Positions 42,316 to 51,318 of a DNA stretch of 64,000 bases are shown here, in pieces; position 1 is the first letter of the stretch, and the number at the start of each line of letters is the position of its first letter. The stretch spans positions 1,302,001 to 1,366,000 of the forward strand of contig NZ_CP034539.1 of NCBI RefSeq assembly GCF_003963535.1. The letters are read 5' to 3'. A program made the position numbers and the translations under genes. The notes under the pieces were generated by a model. That model searched no databases. It saw only the letters and a program-made list of their open reading frames with translations, and was not told the DNA's origin. Source of the DNA: Streptomyces cyaneochromogenes (lineage in GTDB: Bacteria; Actinomycetota; Actinomycetes; Streptomycetales; Streptomycetaceae).

Positions 42316-43050
42316 TCAGACGACAGCGATCCCCGTGGGAGGCCCCCGAGAGGTGATCGTGTGGACGAGCGGCAGCAGCCGCGGCGCCCGGTCGGAACGA
42401 GCGCGCGGCGGACGCAGACGCGGGCGGTACGGCGGCGCAGGCAGGGTGAGCGACAGCCGCAGCGGCGCGGCCAGCCATCCGGCGACGGCCCGCAGGATGC
42501 GGAACGCCGCACGCTCACCATGGCCCAGCCACAGGCCGCACAGCAGCGCGGCAAGCGTGTGGGCGGCGAGCATGCCGAAGGAGGACATGCCGGCCATGTC
42601 GTGGCCCATGTCCATGGGGCCTACGGACATGTGGCCCGCAGACATGTGGCTTGAGGACATGTGGTCTGCGGACATGTCGCTCATGCCCGTGTTGCCCATG
42701 TCCATGGAGCCCATGTGCGTCGAGCCCATGGTGTTGGGGCCCATGTGCGCGGACGTGGAGCCCATGTCGTGCCCGGCGGCCATACCCCCAGGGGCCAGGG
42801 ACTGCGCGTACTCGAACGCGGCGTGCAGTCCGCCCTGGGCGACGACCACGACGGACACGACCAGCGCAAGCCCGCGCTCCCGGCCGGCCAGGCACCAGCC
42901 CGCGCCGCCCGTGAGGAGGGCACCGGCCGCCAGCGTCCACCACGGGACCGCGGCGCCCGACATCAGGATGTGGCCGAGGGCAGCGAGCAGCACACAGACG
43001 GCCGCGAACATCGCGGCCCGTACCGTGCGCACACCCCACCCAGCAGTCAT
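42316..43050 (-). CDS. Met/His-rich membrane protein
   Basis: This 244-aa protein has about four hydrophobic helices (AAVCVLLAALGHILM, TLAAGALLTGG, ALVVSVVVVAQGG, AAHTLAALLCGLWLG). They are interrupted by a loop of roughly 70 residues with about 17 Met and 7 His in HM, DM and GHM repeats. Such loops bind Cu(I) in copper importers and chaperones. The DNA here is an imperfect short tandem repeat based on GACATGTGG. ATG 43050 is used; an ATG four codons upstream is possible. A role in copper sensing or handling is inferred from composition and neighbours. Confidence 0.75.
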   Translation of the reverse strand: MTAGWGVRTVRAAMFAAVCVLLAALGHILMSGAAVPWWTLAAGALLTGGAGWCLAGRERGLALVVSVVVVAQGGLHAAFEYAQSLAPGGMAAGHDMGSTSAHMGPNTMGSTHMGSMDMGNTGMSDMSADHMSSSHMSAGHMSVGPMDMGHDMAGMSSFGMLAAHTLAALLCGLWLGHGERAAFRILRAVAGWLAAPLRLSLTLPAPPYRPRLRPPRARSDRAPRLLPLVHTITSRGPPTGIAVV

Positions 43051-43234
43051 GACGGCCCTCATCCTCGCATCCTGGGCCCGCTCGTCACGGGTGGGTACGC
43101 ACAACACCCCCACCCCGCACTCAAGCCCAGAAGAGTGATACAGGACACACGGCCACGAGGGAACCGGGCACGCACGCAGACCGACTGGTAGAGGTGAGGG
43201 GTCGACCAAGGGTGCGGGGCCGCCTTACGAGTCC

Positions 43235-43798
43235 TCAGCCATCGCCGGGGCGGACCACCACCGCCGACACCTCGACCCGCCCGCCGTGCTCGAAGTGCAG
43301 CGTGAACGGGACGAGGTCCCCCTCCCGCCACCCCGGCTTCGCCCGCAGCGTCACGTCCAGCCCGAACGGGGACATGGCGAGGCCGCCGCCGGCGGGGACC
43401 GGAGCCGAGTCGACCGTCTCCGCGTACGCCATACGGCCGCTGGTCATGCGATGCCTGCTGAGCGTCCCCTCACCGCCCACGGCGGACGACGTCACCTTCA
43501 CGAGCCGGTCGTCCGCGCCCCCGGTGTTGGTGATCCGGAAGAACGCGGCGGATTCACGGACGTCCCCGTACGGCAGAAAGACCCGCCCCTCGGTGACCGC
43601 GATCCGCGGCGGGCTGCCCGCCGCCCCCGAGTTCACCCAGGTGGTCAGGCCGCCCAGGGCGACACTGCACGCGGCGATGGGGGCGAGTGCCGCGAGCAGG
43701 CCGTCGGAGATGCGGCGGCGGGTCGGGCGCCAGGGGCGGGGCTCGGGCGGATGACCGGACGTGCGCTCGGAGGTCTGCGCGGCCACGGGTATGTTCAT
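43235..43798 (-). CDS. PCuAC-like copper chaperone with degenerate metal motif
   Basis: This 187-aa protein has one N-terminal membrane anchor (LLAALAPIAACSVALGGL). It then has a PCuAC (DUF461) fold: YGDVRESAAFFRITNTGG and VPAGGGLAMSPFG. The usual ligand pattern ends in HxM, but here that segment reads GLDVTL, so the distal His and Met are missing. RHRM and RMAY keep the first ligands. It should face outside and pass copper to enzymes such as oxidases. Its ATG overlaps the CopA stop (ATGA). Confidence 0.8.
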   Translation of the reverse strand: MNIPVAAQTSERTSGHPPEPRPWRPTRRRISDGLLAALAPIAACSVALGGLTTWVNSGAAGSPPRIAVTEGRVFLPYGDVRESAAFFRITNTGGADDRLVKVTSSAVGGEGTLSRHRMTSGRMAYAETVDSAPVPAGGGLAMSPFGLDVTLRAKPGWREGDLVPFTLHFEHGGRVEVSAVVVRPGDG

Positions 43799-46137
43799 CG
43801 GTCACTGCCTCCAGCACCCACGGGCTTCCGGTCCCGGCCCGCTCCATGCCCACGGCCCGCTCCGTGCTCACGACCCCGGGCAGGCCCCGGCTGCCACGCC
43901 CGCAGCCGCAGGCTGTTGCCCACCACGAGCAGCGAGCTCACCGACATGGCAACGGCGGCCACCATCGGGTTGAGCAGGCCGACCATGGCGAGCGGCACGG
44001 TCACCGCGTTGTAGCCGAAGGCCCACAGCAGGTTGGCGCGGATCGTGCCCAGCGTGCGCCGGGCGAGCCGTACGGCGTCCCCGAGGGCTTCGATGTCGCC
44101 GCGTACCAGGGTCACGTCGGCGGCCCCGATGGCGACGTCCGTGCCGGTGCCCATGGCGATGCCGAGGTCGGCTCCGGCGAGCGCGGCCGCGTCGTTGACA
44201 CCGTCGCCGACGGCCGCGACCCGGCGGCCCTGCTCCCTCAGCTCCCGTACGAGGTCGGCCTTGTCCTCGGGGGTGCAGCGCGCGTGCACCTCCTCGATGC
44301 CGAGCGCGGAGGCGACAGCCCTGGCCGGTGCCTCGCGGTCGCCGGTTGCGAGCACCGGTTGCACGCCGAGGCGCCGCAGCCTGTCCACGGCCCGGTAGCT
44401 GCCCGGACGTACGACGTCGCCGATCTCGATCAGCGCCTCCGTCGCCCCGTCGACCCGCACGAGCACCGGCGTGTGCGCGGCGGCCTCCGCCACCGGCAGC
44501 GCGTCCGCCAGTGCCGTGGGCAACTCGTCGTCCGGCGCGAGGACTTCGACCAGCCTTCCCTCGACCTGGCCGCGCACGCCCCTGCCCGCCTCCGCGCGGA
44601 AGTCGCGCACCTCGGGCAACGGCCCTTGCAGGGTCCTGCGGGCGTACGCGACGACCGCGCGGCCCAGCGGATGTTCGGAGCCCTGCTCCACCGCCCCGGC
44701 AAGCCGCAGCACGGCCTCCTTGCCGAGCCCGCCGGGCACGGCCGTGACGCGGGCGACGCTCATGTGCCCGGAGGTGAGGGTGCCGGTCTTGTCGAGGACT
44801 ACGGTGTCGATGTGCTGGAGCCCCTCCAGGGCCTGCGGGCCCCGGACCAGGACGCCGAGCTGGGCACCGCGTCCGGTGGCGGCCATCAGCGCGGTCGGGG
44901 TCGCCAGGCCCAGCGCACAGGGGCAGGCCACGACCAGGACGGCCACGCACGCGGTGATCGCCGCCTGCGGATCCGCCCCGGCCCCGAGCCAGAACCCGAG
45001 CACGGTGACGGCCAGCGCCAGCACCACGGGCACGAACACCCCGGCCACGGCATCGGCCAGCCGCTGCGCCCGCGCCTTCCCGGCCTGAGCCTCCGTCACC
45101 AGCCTTGTGATGCACGCTAGTTGGGTGTCGGCGCCCACGGCCGTGGCCCGGACGAGCAGCAGCCCACCCGCGTTGACGGCACCGCCCACGACGGCCGAAC
45201 CCGGCCCGACCTCGACGGGTTCGCTCTCGCCGGTGACGAGCGACAGGTCCACGGCGGAGTTGCCCTCCACCACTGTTCCGTCGGTGGCCACCCGCTCGCC
45301 GGGCCGTACGACGAAGACCTGCCCGGTCGCCAACTCCTCGATCGGGACCAGGCGTTCGATGCCGTGCTCGTCGCGCACCGACACTTCCTTGGTGGCCAGG
45401 TGGGCCAGTGAGCGCAGTGCCGCGCCGGTGCCGTGCCGGGCCCGTGCCTCCAGGAAGCGGCCGGCCAGCACGAACAGCGGGACGCCGACCGCCGCTTCGA
45501 GGTACAGGTGCGCCACGCCGTCCGAGGCCGACGTCAGCAGGCTGAACGGCATCCGCATCCCGGGCGCGCCCGCGCCGCCCAGGAACAGGGCGTAGGCCGA
45601 CCAGGCGAAGGACGCCACGACTCCCAGGGAGACCAGCGTGTCCATGGTCGCCGTCGAGTGCCGCAGCCCGCGCAGCGCCCGCACATGGAACGGCCAGGCA
45701 CTCCACACGGCGACCGGCGCGGCCAGTACGAAGCACAGCCACTGCCAGTTGCGGAACTGCCAGGCGGGCACCATCGACAGCACGAGCACCGGCACCGCGA
45801 GCAGCGCGGTGACCAGCAGCCGGGCGCGCTCCTGTCGGACATCGTCGGACTCCTGCCGGAGGTCCTCGGACTCCTGTCCGCCCGCAGGCTCCCGCTTCTT
45901 CGGCGGCTCCGGCAACGCGGCCGTGTATCCGGCCTGTTCGACCGTCGCCACCAGTTCCTCGGGGCGGACGTCCGGCGGATGGCTCACCCGGGCGCGGCCG
46001 GTGGCCAGATTGACCGTCGCGGTGACGCCCTCCAGCTTGGCGAGCTTCTTCTCCACTCGCCGCACGCAGGCCGCACAGGTCATTCCGCCCACGGTCAGGT
46101 CCGTGGTGGTCAACGGGAGTGACGGTTCGATGGCCAT
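43795..46137 (-). CDS. copA: copper-translocating P-type ATPase (CopA)
   Basis: This 780-aa P1B ATPase has an N-terminal heavy-metal domain GGMTCAACV (Cys21 and Cys24). It has the transport motif VACPCALGLATPTA (near residue 405), the phosphorylated Asp in DKTGTLTSG (near 448), SEHPLGRAVV and the hinge GDGVNDAAAL. It pumps Cu(I) across the cytoplasmic membrane. The C-terminus is a Gly/His/Arg-rich tail. Its ATG overlaps the stop of the 69-aa gene by one base and its stop overlaps the PCuAC start, a tightly coupled copper operon. Confidence 0.94.
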   Translation of the reverse strand: MAIEPSLPLTTTDLTVGGMTCAACVRRVEKKLAKLEGVTATVNLATGRARVSHPPDVRPEELVATVEQAGYTAALPEPPKKREPAGGQESEDLRQESDDVRQERARLLVTALLAVPVLVLSMVPAWQFRNWQWLCFVLAAPVAVWSAWPFHVRALRGLRHSTATMDTLVSLGVVASFAWSAYALFLGGAGAPGMRMPFSLLTSASDGVAHLYLEAAVGVPLFVLAGRFLEARARHGTGAALRSLAHLATKEVSVRDEHGIERLVPIEELATGQVFVVRPGERVATDGTVVEGNSAVDLSLVTGESEPVEVGPGSAVVGGAVNAGGLLLVRATAVGADTQLACITRLVTEAQAGKARAQRLADAVAGVFVPVVLALAVTVLGFWLGAGADPQAAITACVAVLVVACPCALGLATPTALMAATGRGAQLGVLVRGPQALEGLQHIDTVVLDKTGTLTSGHMSVARVTAVPGGLGKEAVLRLAGAVEQGSEHPLGRAVVAYARRTLQGPLPEVRDFRAEAGRGVRGQVEGRLVEVLAPDDELPTALADALPVAEAAAHTPVLVRVDGATEALIEIGDVVRPGSYRAVDRLRRLGVQPVLATGDREAPARAVASALGIEEVHARCTPEDKADLVRELREQGRRVAAVGDGVNDAAALAGADLGIAMGTGTDVAIGAADVTLVRGDIEALGDAVRLARRTLGTIRANLLWAFGYNAVTVPLAMVGLLNPMVAAVAMSVSSLLVVGNSLRLRAWQPGPARGREHGAGRGHGAGRDRKPVGAGGSDR

Positions 46138-46346
46138 CAGCCGCCGCTCCCGTGCCGCATGTCCATGTCCCCCATGTCCCCGGTGTTCATGCCGCCCCCG
46201 CCCCCGTCACCGCTCGTTCCGGAGCGGTGCATGCCGGGCGCGACGGGACCGGCGGCGGTCCCGACGACGTACGACACCGTGAAGACGAGGGCGAGCAGCA
46301 GCAGAAACCCGCAGAGGGCGGGCGGCACAAGTGGGGGTTGTTTCAT
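46137..46346 (-). CDS. small membrane protein with Met/His-rich tail, 69 aa
   Basis: A single N-terminal helix (ALCGFLLLLALVFTVSYVVG) is followed by a Gly-rich tail with GMHRSG and MNTGDMGDMDMRHG. Methionine and histidine in that tail suggest copper binding on the outer face. It sits between YcnI and CopA with a one-base overlap to CopA. It may feed or sense copper for the pump. No named family is recognised. Confidence 0.75.
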   Translation of the reverse strand: MKQPPLVPPALCGFLLLLALVFTVSYVVGTAAGPVAPGMHRSGTSGDGGGGGMNTGDMGDMDMRHGSGG

Positions 46347-46442
46347 CGACGGCCTCCTGACGCACGTACCGCTTCAGGAGTCGGGCGCGAGGGGCGCGGA
46401 GTTCCCGGCCCCTCCCCTCGGCGGGAGATCCCGGCCGTCGTC

Positions 46443-47180
46443 CTACGAAGCCGCGCCGCGACGGCTCCTGAACCACCAGACCCCGGCACCGAGCACGACG
46501 ACGGCCGCGCCGATGCCGATCGGCAAGGCCACCGGCATGCCGTCGTCGTCGCCGTCCGTGGTGTCCGCCGCGACCTGCGAGGCCTGCGCCGAGGGAGTCG
46601 ACGGCGCGCTGGTCGAGGGCGCCGCCGTCGTCGGTTCCTCGGTGGGCGTGGGGCTCACGGCCTTCGCGCCGGGGGCGGCGGCCTTCAGTTCGAGCTGCGG
46701 CGCGGGGTGGCCGTGCCCGTGGCCGTCGCCGGCGCTCTCCTCGTCCAGTTCGATCCAGCGGTCCACCTGGCCGTCGCTGTACGTCTGCAGGGTCTTGAAG
46801 ACGAGCGTCCTGGTGTCGGGCAACTGCCGTACGGTGACGACGTACTCGGCGTCCTCCCCGACCGCGAGCTTCGACCCGGACACGGTGTAGCCGCGCTCGG
46901 TGGGGACGAGCTTCCAGCCCTTGGGGCCTTCCTTGTAGGTGATGTCGGCCGGGGTGACGCCCTCGGGCAGGATCACCTCCAGCTTGCTGATCCCGGCGGT
47001 AGCGGACTCCGACTCCGCGGTGAAGGTCAGCGCGACGTTCTGGTCGAGCGCCCGGGCGCCCTCCGCCTCGACCTCGGCGTGCGCCGCGGCGGGTCCCGGG
47101 AAGGCTACGGCGGCCGCGAACGCGAACGCGGTGAGGGCGCCGGTGCGGCGCAGGCTGCGGGACAGGGTGGGGCGGGGCAC
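46443..47180 (-). CDS. ycnI: YcnI-like copper-binding protein (DUF1775)
   Basis: This 245-aa protein has a signal peptide ending AAAHAEVE, so a histidine becomes the mature N-terminus, as in copper-binding YcnI. The DUF1775 domain follows (GISKLEVILPEGVTPADI, YTVSGSKLAVGED). After it come a Thr/Pro/Ser linker and a C-terminal helix (GIGAAVVVLGAGVWWF) with a basic end, which anchors it to the membrane. A GHGHGH stretch lies in the linker. The GTG start has GAGGGAG 6 nt upstream. It is the first gene of the copper operon. Confidence 0.9.
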   Translation of the reverse strand: MPRPTLSRSLRRTGALTAFAFAAAVAFPGPAAAHAEVEAEGARALDQNVALTFTAESESATAGISKLEVILPEGVTPADITYKEGPKGWKLVPTERGYTVSGSKLAVGEDAEYVVTVRQLPDTRTLVFKTLQTYSDGQVDRWIELDEESAGDGHGHGHPAPQLELKAAAPGAKAVSPTPTEEPTTAAPSTSAPSTPSAQASQVAADTTDGDDDGMPVALPIGIGAAVVVLGAGVWWFRSRRGAAS

Positions 47181-47267
47181 GTGTGACTCCCTCGTACCGG
47201 TGATGTGGTCGCTGCATTCAAGCGCAGGGGACTCCGCAAGGCGAGGGGCTCTTGTGGACGCGAAGGT

Positions 47268-47873
47268 TCATCGCGAGGGCTCCTCGGCCTCGCGCGGGCG
47301 GCGCAGGCAGGAGGCGACCACCACGAACGGCCAGAAGGACTGAAGGGCCGTCACCAGGCGTTCGGCGGCTCCGTCGGCACCGTCGTAGTGCATCTCCATC
47401 ATGAACCAGGCCGCGCTGACGAACATCAGGGCGGTCGCGGTGAAGGAAGGCATGGGCCGCAGTCCCCAGGGTGCCGCGCCACGGCGGTCGGCGGCCAGGA
47501 CCGGCCACACCGCCAGCAGCGTGAAGCCGACCACGACCGCCGAACCATGGCGCAGGGACCCTCCGCTGCTCGGCGGCGGGAGCAGGGCGACCACGAACGC
47601 GGCCACTCCTCCCGCGCCCAGAGCCACCCGGCCGGGCAGGGCGGCCGGACGCAGGCCCAGGGCGGTGATCATGTGGCAGACGCCCAGGGCGGCCAGCGCC
47701 GCGGTCATCACCCAGAATCCCGCGGCGCCGGAGGCCGCCAGGGCGCTGATCGGCTGCGTGGCGGGGTCGTAGGCGGGCCCTTCGAGCAGCGCCGCGATCG
47801 TCCAGCCGGCGATCAGCACGGCAGGTGCACATCCCGACGACAGCAAGGCCCATCTTGGGACAGATTGCATCAT
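47268..47873 (-). CDS. DUF998 membrane protein
   Basis: This 201-aa protein has six predicted membrane helices, with PAYDPATQPISALAASGAAGF typical of DUF998 after the first helix. The function of the family is unknown. The start is taken at ATG 47873; there is no good ribosome binding site, so the N-terminus is uncertain. It lies on the same strand as the copper operon, 87 nt upstream of YcnI, and may share its transcript. Confidence 0.75.
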   Translation of the reverse strand: MMQSVPRWALLSSGCAPAVLIAGWTIAALLEGPAYDPATQPISALAASGAAGFWVMTAALAALGVCHMITALGLRPAALPGRVALGAGGVAAFVVALLPPPSSGGSLRHGSAVVVGFTLLAVWPVLAADRRGAAPWGLRPMPSFTATALMFVSAAWFMMEMHYDGADGAAERLVTALQSFWPFVVVASCLRRPREAEEPSR

Positions 47874-48001
47874 GACACCGTAAAACGCCCCCTCGATCCC
47901 TTCCGCCCCGCACACGCCGCGTCGTCAGGCCACCGCGAGCACGGCTGAACGCGGGGGGAAGGCGATCACGAACGCGCTCGACGGCCAGTAGCCTGCCTCG
48001 G

Positions 48002-48355
48002 GTGAAGGTGGGCACCTCGGAGACCCGGCTCGTCGTCCTTCGGGGGAACTCCGCGTCCGGGAAGTCTTCCGTCGCGGCCGGGATCCGTGAGCGCTTCGGC
48101 CGTGGCCTGGCTCTGGTCGGCCAGGACAACCTGCGCAGGATCGTGCTGCGCGAGCGCGACCGGCCGGGTGGCGCGAACATCGGCCTCATCGACACCGTCG
48201 CCCGCCATTCGGAGCTGCGGGAGTGGTACCGGCGGCTCGATCTGCTGCCCGGTGGTGTCGAGACCGTCGTATGTGCGCAGAGCGGGCTGGACGACACGGT
48301 GGACCGGATCATGCGTGAAACCGGGTTGGCCGTGCTGCCCGCCCGGGAGCACTGA
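48002..48355 (+). pseudogene. internally deleted P-loop kinase-like gene
   Basis: The frame stays open for 117 codons but is much shorter than its family (about 170-190 aa). The N-terminus VVLRGNSASGKSS is an intact Walker A and GLALVGQDNLRRIVLRE follows. IGLIDTVARHS is then joined directly to ELREWYRRLDLLPGGVE, which belongs near the C-terminus. The central part, with the second nucleotide-binding residues, is missing as an in-frame deletion of about 65-70 codons. The protein is unlikely to be an active kinase. The start is GTG. Confidence 0.65.
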
Positions 48356-48609
48356 AGGGCAGCCGGGCCGGTCCAGCCCGTGGCCCTCGGGCGCCTGGGA
48401 GTGGGCGGCCAGGAACGGGCACACGATGCCGACGGCCCCTCTGGTTCCGGCTCCGGCACCGCTGGGGAACGGTCGTGCGGGAATCGAATAAATCGGCCTG
48501 AATCGCCAGGCTGCGCCAGAGTGCGCCACCCCTTCCGGCACATAGAAATATCCACCAGCATGAAGGGCCCTGCACGGGACGGCAGGGCAGAGAGTGCTGG
48601 GGGTTGGAC

Positions 48610-49077
48610 ATGCAGCGCACCATGGGGAAGGCCGTCGAGTGGCTTGCCGCGGCCGCTACGGATCCTCGCTCGTGCAAGCGGCAGTGGGACCAGGGCGCGG
48701 ACGCGGTCCTGCTGGAGGCCGGGCGGCTGTGGGACGTGCTCTCCGTTCCCGAACACCTCGGCCTGGGCGCCCTGGATCTCCTCAGACGTTCCCGATTGCG
48801 CGCCCCAGGTCCCGTGCTGGTGAACTGCGGGGCGCGCAGAGTCGGTTTCTTCCTCCCGCCCGACCCGGTCACCGAGTGGGTGGGGCCCGGCGTACGTCAT
48901 GTCGGCAAGGGGTCGTGGGTCGCCGTTCCGCCGCCCGACCGGTCCGCCGGATGGCGCCTTGAGTGGCTGTCGCCGCCCGACGGCACCGGCGCCCTGTACC
49001 ACCCCGACCTCGTGGAGCTGGCGCTGCGCGAGGCCGGCGGCACCGCTGCCGTCCCGGCGCGCGTCAGTCGGTCGTAG
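48610..49077 (+). CDS. Prim-Pol-like hypothetical protein, 155 aa (paralogue 1)
   Basis: This is a paralogue of the protein at 51319-51879. The shared order is VEWLAAAATDP, AGRLWDVLSVPEHLGL, VGFFLPP and WLSPPDGTG. The pattern resembles the N-terminal region of short bifunctional primase/polymerase-like proteins of actinomycetes. No catalytic acidic triad is visible, so polymerase activity is doubtful. GGGGG lies upstream of the ATG. Its 3' end overlaps the opposing gene by 14 bp. Confidence 0.6.
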   Translation: MQRTMGKAVEWLAAAATDPRSCKRQWDQGADAVLLEAGRLWDVLSVPEHLGLGALDLLRRSRLRAPGPVLVNCGARRVGFFLPPDPVTEWVGPGVRHVGKGSWVAVPPPDRSAGWRLEWLSPPDGTGALYHPDLVELALREAGGTAAVPARVSRS

Positions 49078-49417
49078 GCGGGGCGGAGACACTGACGCGC
49101 CCGCTGGTGCCGCGCCACTCCCACAGTTCCATCGGCCCGGGAAGGCCCCGGGGGACGACGACGGCCGGTACGCGCTCGGTCTCCTCGCCGTGCCCCTCGC
49201 CCGCCGGTGCGGCCTCGAGAGCGCCGGCCAGGCCCGTCCATCGGCCGACCGCCCAGGAGGTGACGGAACGGCCGGGGCCGTCGGCCACGGCAACGGAATC
49301 CCACCAGGTGTCGCGGCGCCGGGGCACGGCACGGCCGTTGGCCTGCCACTCGGCGACCAGCGCCGCGTAGATCGACGGCTGGGCCCGGACACCGGTGACC
49401 GGTACGACGTACGTCAC
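49064..49417 (-). CDS. hypothetical protein, about 117 aa
   Basis: The likely start is GTG at 49417 giving MTYVVPVTGVRAQPSIYAAL, with GGAGG 12 nt upstream. An ATG 17 codons earlier is an alternative. The protein has LVAEWQANGRAVPRRRD and ends ELWEWRGTSGRVSVSAPP. I do not recognise a domain and see no membrane segment. It is convergent with the Prim-Pol-like gene at 48610. Confidence 0.55.
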   Translation of the reverse strand: MTYVVPVTGVRAQPSIYAALVAEWQANGRAVPRRRDTWWDSVAVADGPGRSVTSWAVGRWTGLAGALEAAPAGEGHGEETERVPAVVVPRGLPGPMELWEWRGTSGRVSVSAPPTTD

Positions 49418-49548
49418 GGGTGCGGCACCGCCTCCGCGGACACGCCGCGCCGACTCAGTGCTGTCCATGCCCGGGCAACGCCGAGGTGTGCGCCGGTGGT
49501 ACGCGGACCGGCCCCGCTACCACCCAGTCGGGTGAGACGGTCCCCCGG

Positions 49549-49800
49549 ATGGAGCCGTGGTCTGTTCGACCCATTCGTCCACCCACGATCGAGACAGGAG
49601 CCGCTTCCATCGACGGACGACAGCACGTTCCCACCTTCGCCGACATCCGCGACGACGCCACCGACACCGACGACGCCACCGACTGCCCGTGGTGCGCGGC
49701 CCTGCACGAGGCGAGCCTGCCGTCGCCCGGCCGGCCGCCCATGCCGTCGGGACGACGGCATGACCCGTATGTCTCCGGAGCACAGTACGACGACTGGTGA
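49549..49800 (+). CDS. small hypothetical protein with CPWC motif, 83 aa
   Basis: The frame gives an acidic segment (FADIRDDATDTDDATD) followed by CPWCAALHEA and a basic C-terminus ending AQYDDW. The single CxxC might bind metal or be redox-active. GAGACGG upstream of the ATG is a weak ribosome binding site. It lies between divergent and convergent neighbours with no operon support, so it may not be real. Confidence 0.4.
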   Translation: MEPWSVRPIRPPTIETGAASIDGRQHVPTFADIRDDATDTDDATDCPWCAALHEASLPSPGRPPMPSGRRHDPYVSGAQYDDW

Positions 49801-49818
49801 GGGCCGGGACGCTCACAG

Positions 49819-51111
49819 TCACCCGTCGAGGTCCCGCTGTGTGCGTGCGTGCAGCTGGGCGGCGAGCACGGCGACGTCGTCCTCGGCATGCCGGGCGTCG
49901 AGTCGGGCCAGCACCGTGTCGATGACGTCCTCGACCCCGGCGGTGGCCTCGAACGAGACTCCGGCCAGCCGGTCGAGGGAGTCGTCGATGTCCTCGCCGC
50001 GGTGCTCGACGAGCCCGTCCGTGAACAGCACCAGCGTCTTGCCCGGGTCCAGCTCGTAGGTGGCCGGCTCGTAGCCGCCGAGGCCCGTGCCCAGGGGTGG
50101 GCCCACCGGCACCGCCAGCAGTGAGGTGCGGCCCCGCGCGTCGATCACGGCCGGGGGCAGGTGGCCGGCGCTGGCGAAGGTCACCTGGCCGCGGTTGGGG
50201 TCGACGCGGGCGATGAGACAGGTGGCCGGCCGGCGCTCGGGCTCCGCGGAGGCGCTGTCGTCGAGACGGCGCAGCACGCGGTGCGGCGGCAGGTCCGCGG
50301 AGGCGATGGAACGCAGCGAGGAGCGGTACGCGGTCATGTCCACGGCGGCCTCCAGACCGTGCCCCATGACGTCGCCCACGACGAGCAGCGTCCGGCCGAA
50401 GTGCAGCCGGACGGTCTCGCACCAGTCGCCTCCGACCAGTGCGCTCTGCCCGACGGGCAGGTAGCGGATGGCCACGTCCAGGTTCGGGTGCGGGCGCCCC
50501 GGTTCGGCGAGCAGGGCCCGCTGCAGCTTGCCGACGATGCCCCTGACCCGCTCGTGCTCCTGGGCCTGCCGGATGTGGGAGGCGGCGCGTTCGGCGAGGA
50601 GGGCGAGGAGCCCGGTCTCCTCGGGCGTGAACGGCGTTCGCTCGCGGGCGCAGACCAGCCAGCCGTACCGGTGCCGGTCGGTGGCCAGCGGCACGCACAG
50701 CGCCGGTCGGGCGCCGCCGGACGCGAGGACAAGGTCCGGGTCCGCTGCCTCGCCCGGGGCGCTCGTCTCCTGTGCCGCTGCCCCGACCCACCGGACGTCG
50801 GGCAGCAGCGCCGGGTCACCGTTGACGGTCTCGTACTCCCCGGGCCCGTGCTCCCCGGCCTCATGCTCCCCGGCCCCGCCCCCGGCCCGCAGCACCGCCG
50901 CCGTGCCGCCCACCTGTCGGACGGCCTCCCGGGTGAGCTCCGCGCACGTGGCGTTCTCGTCCAGCGTGGTGCCGATCCTGGCCGCCGAGGCACGCAGCGC
51001 GGTCAGCCGGGACCGCACCGCGGGGTCCTCCTCGGGACCGCCGCCGGACGCGAGGGGGTCCACCGTCGCGGGCCTGCGAAACGACTGAAACCAGCGCACC
51101 ACAAGAAACAC
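49819..51111 (-). CDS. GAF-PP2C (SpoIIE/RsbU-type) serine phosphatase
   Basis: This 430-aa protein has a degenerate GAF-like sensor (about 50-200) and a C-terminal PP2C-type SpoIIE phosphatase domain. Metal-binding motifs are VGGDWCETVRL, VGDVMGHGLEAAVDM and LFTDGLVEHRGED. Such enzymes dephosphorylate anti-sigma antagonists and so control stress or developmental sigma factors. The GTG at 51111 is the best visible start, though the upstream frame stays open. No antagonist or kinase gene is adjacent, so the partner is elsewhere. Confidence 0.88.
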   Translation of the reverse strand: MFLVVRWFQSFRRPATVDPLASGGGPEEDPAVRSRLTALRASAARIGTTLDENATCAELTREAVRQVGGTAAVLRAGGGAGEHEAGEHGPGEYETVNGDPALLPDVRWVGAAAQETSAPGEAADPDLVLASGGARPALCVPLATDRHRYGWLVCARERTPFTPEETGLLALLAERAASHIRQAQEHERVRGIVGKLQRALLAEPGRPHPNLDVAIRYLPVGQSALVGGDWCETVRLHFGRTLLVVGDVMGHGLEAAVDMTAYRSSLRSIASADLPPHRVLRRLDDSASAEPERRPATCLIARVDPNRGQVTFASAGHLPPAVIDARGRTSLLAVPVGPPLGTGLGGYEPATYELDPGKTLVLFTDGLVEHRGEDIDDSLDRLAGVSFEATAGVEDVIDTVLARLDARHAEDDVAVLAAQLHARTQRDLDG

Positions 51112-51318
51112 CCTAGAACGGGGACAAATGAAGGTCTGGCCCGGCGCGCTCCGCCGACGTGGGGGCGCACGCCCTGCACTCTGCCTGTTTGGTGCGCGGG
51201 CGCTCGCCCCATACGGGGAATTGAGCTCCCGACGTATGGCCGCGGCACCGGGCACCCGGTGCACTGAGGGCCCACCGGTCAACGCACCGAGGCTCCACCG
51301 GTCATCGGGAGGCTTTTT

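Noticed and set aside
42770..42800. ATACCCCCAGGGG, resembling half of a CsoR copper operator
   Set aside because: It lies within the coding sequence of the Met/His-rich protein, is not a full palindrome, and is far from any promoter.
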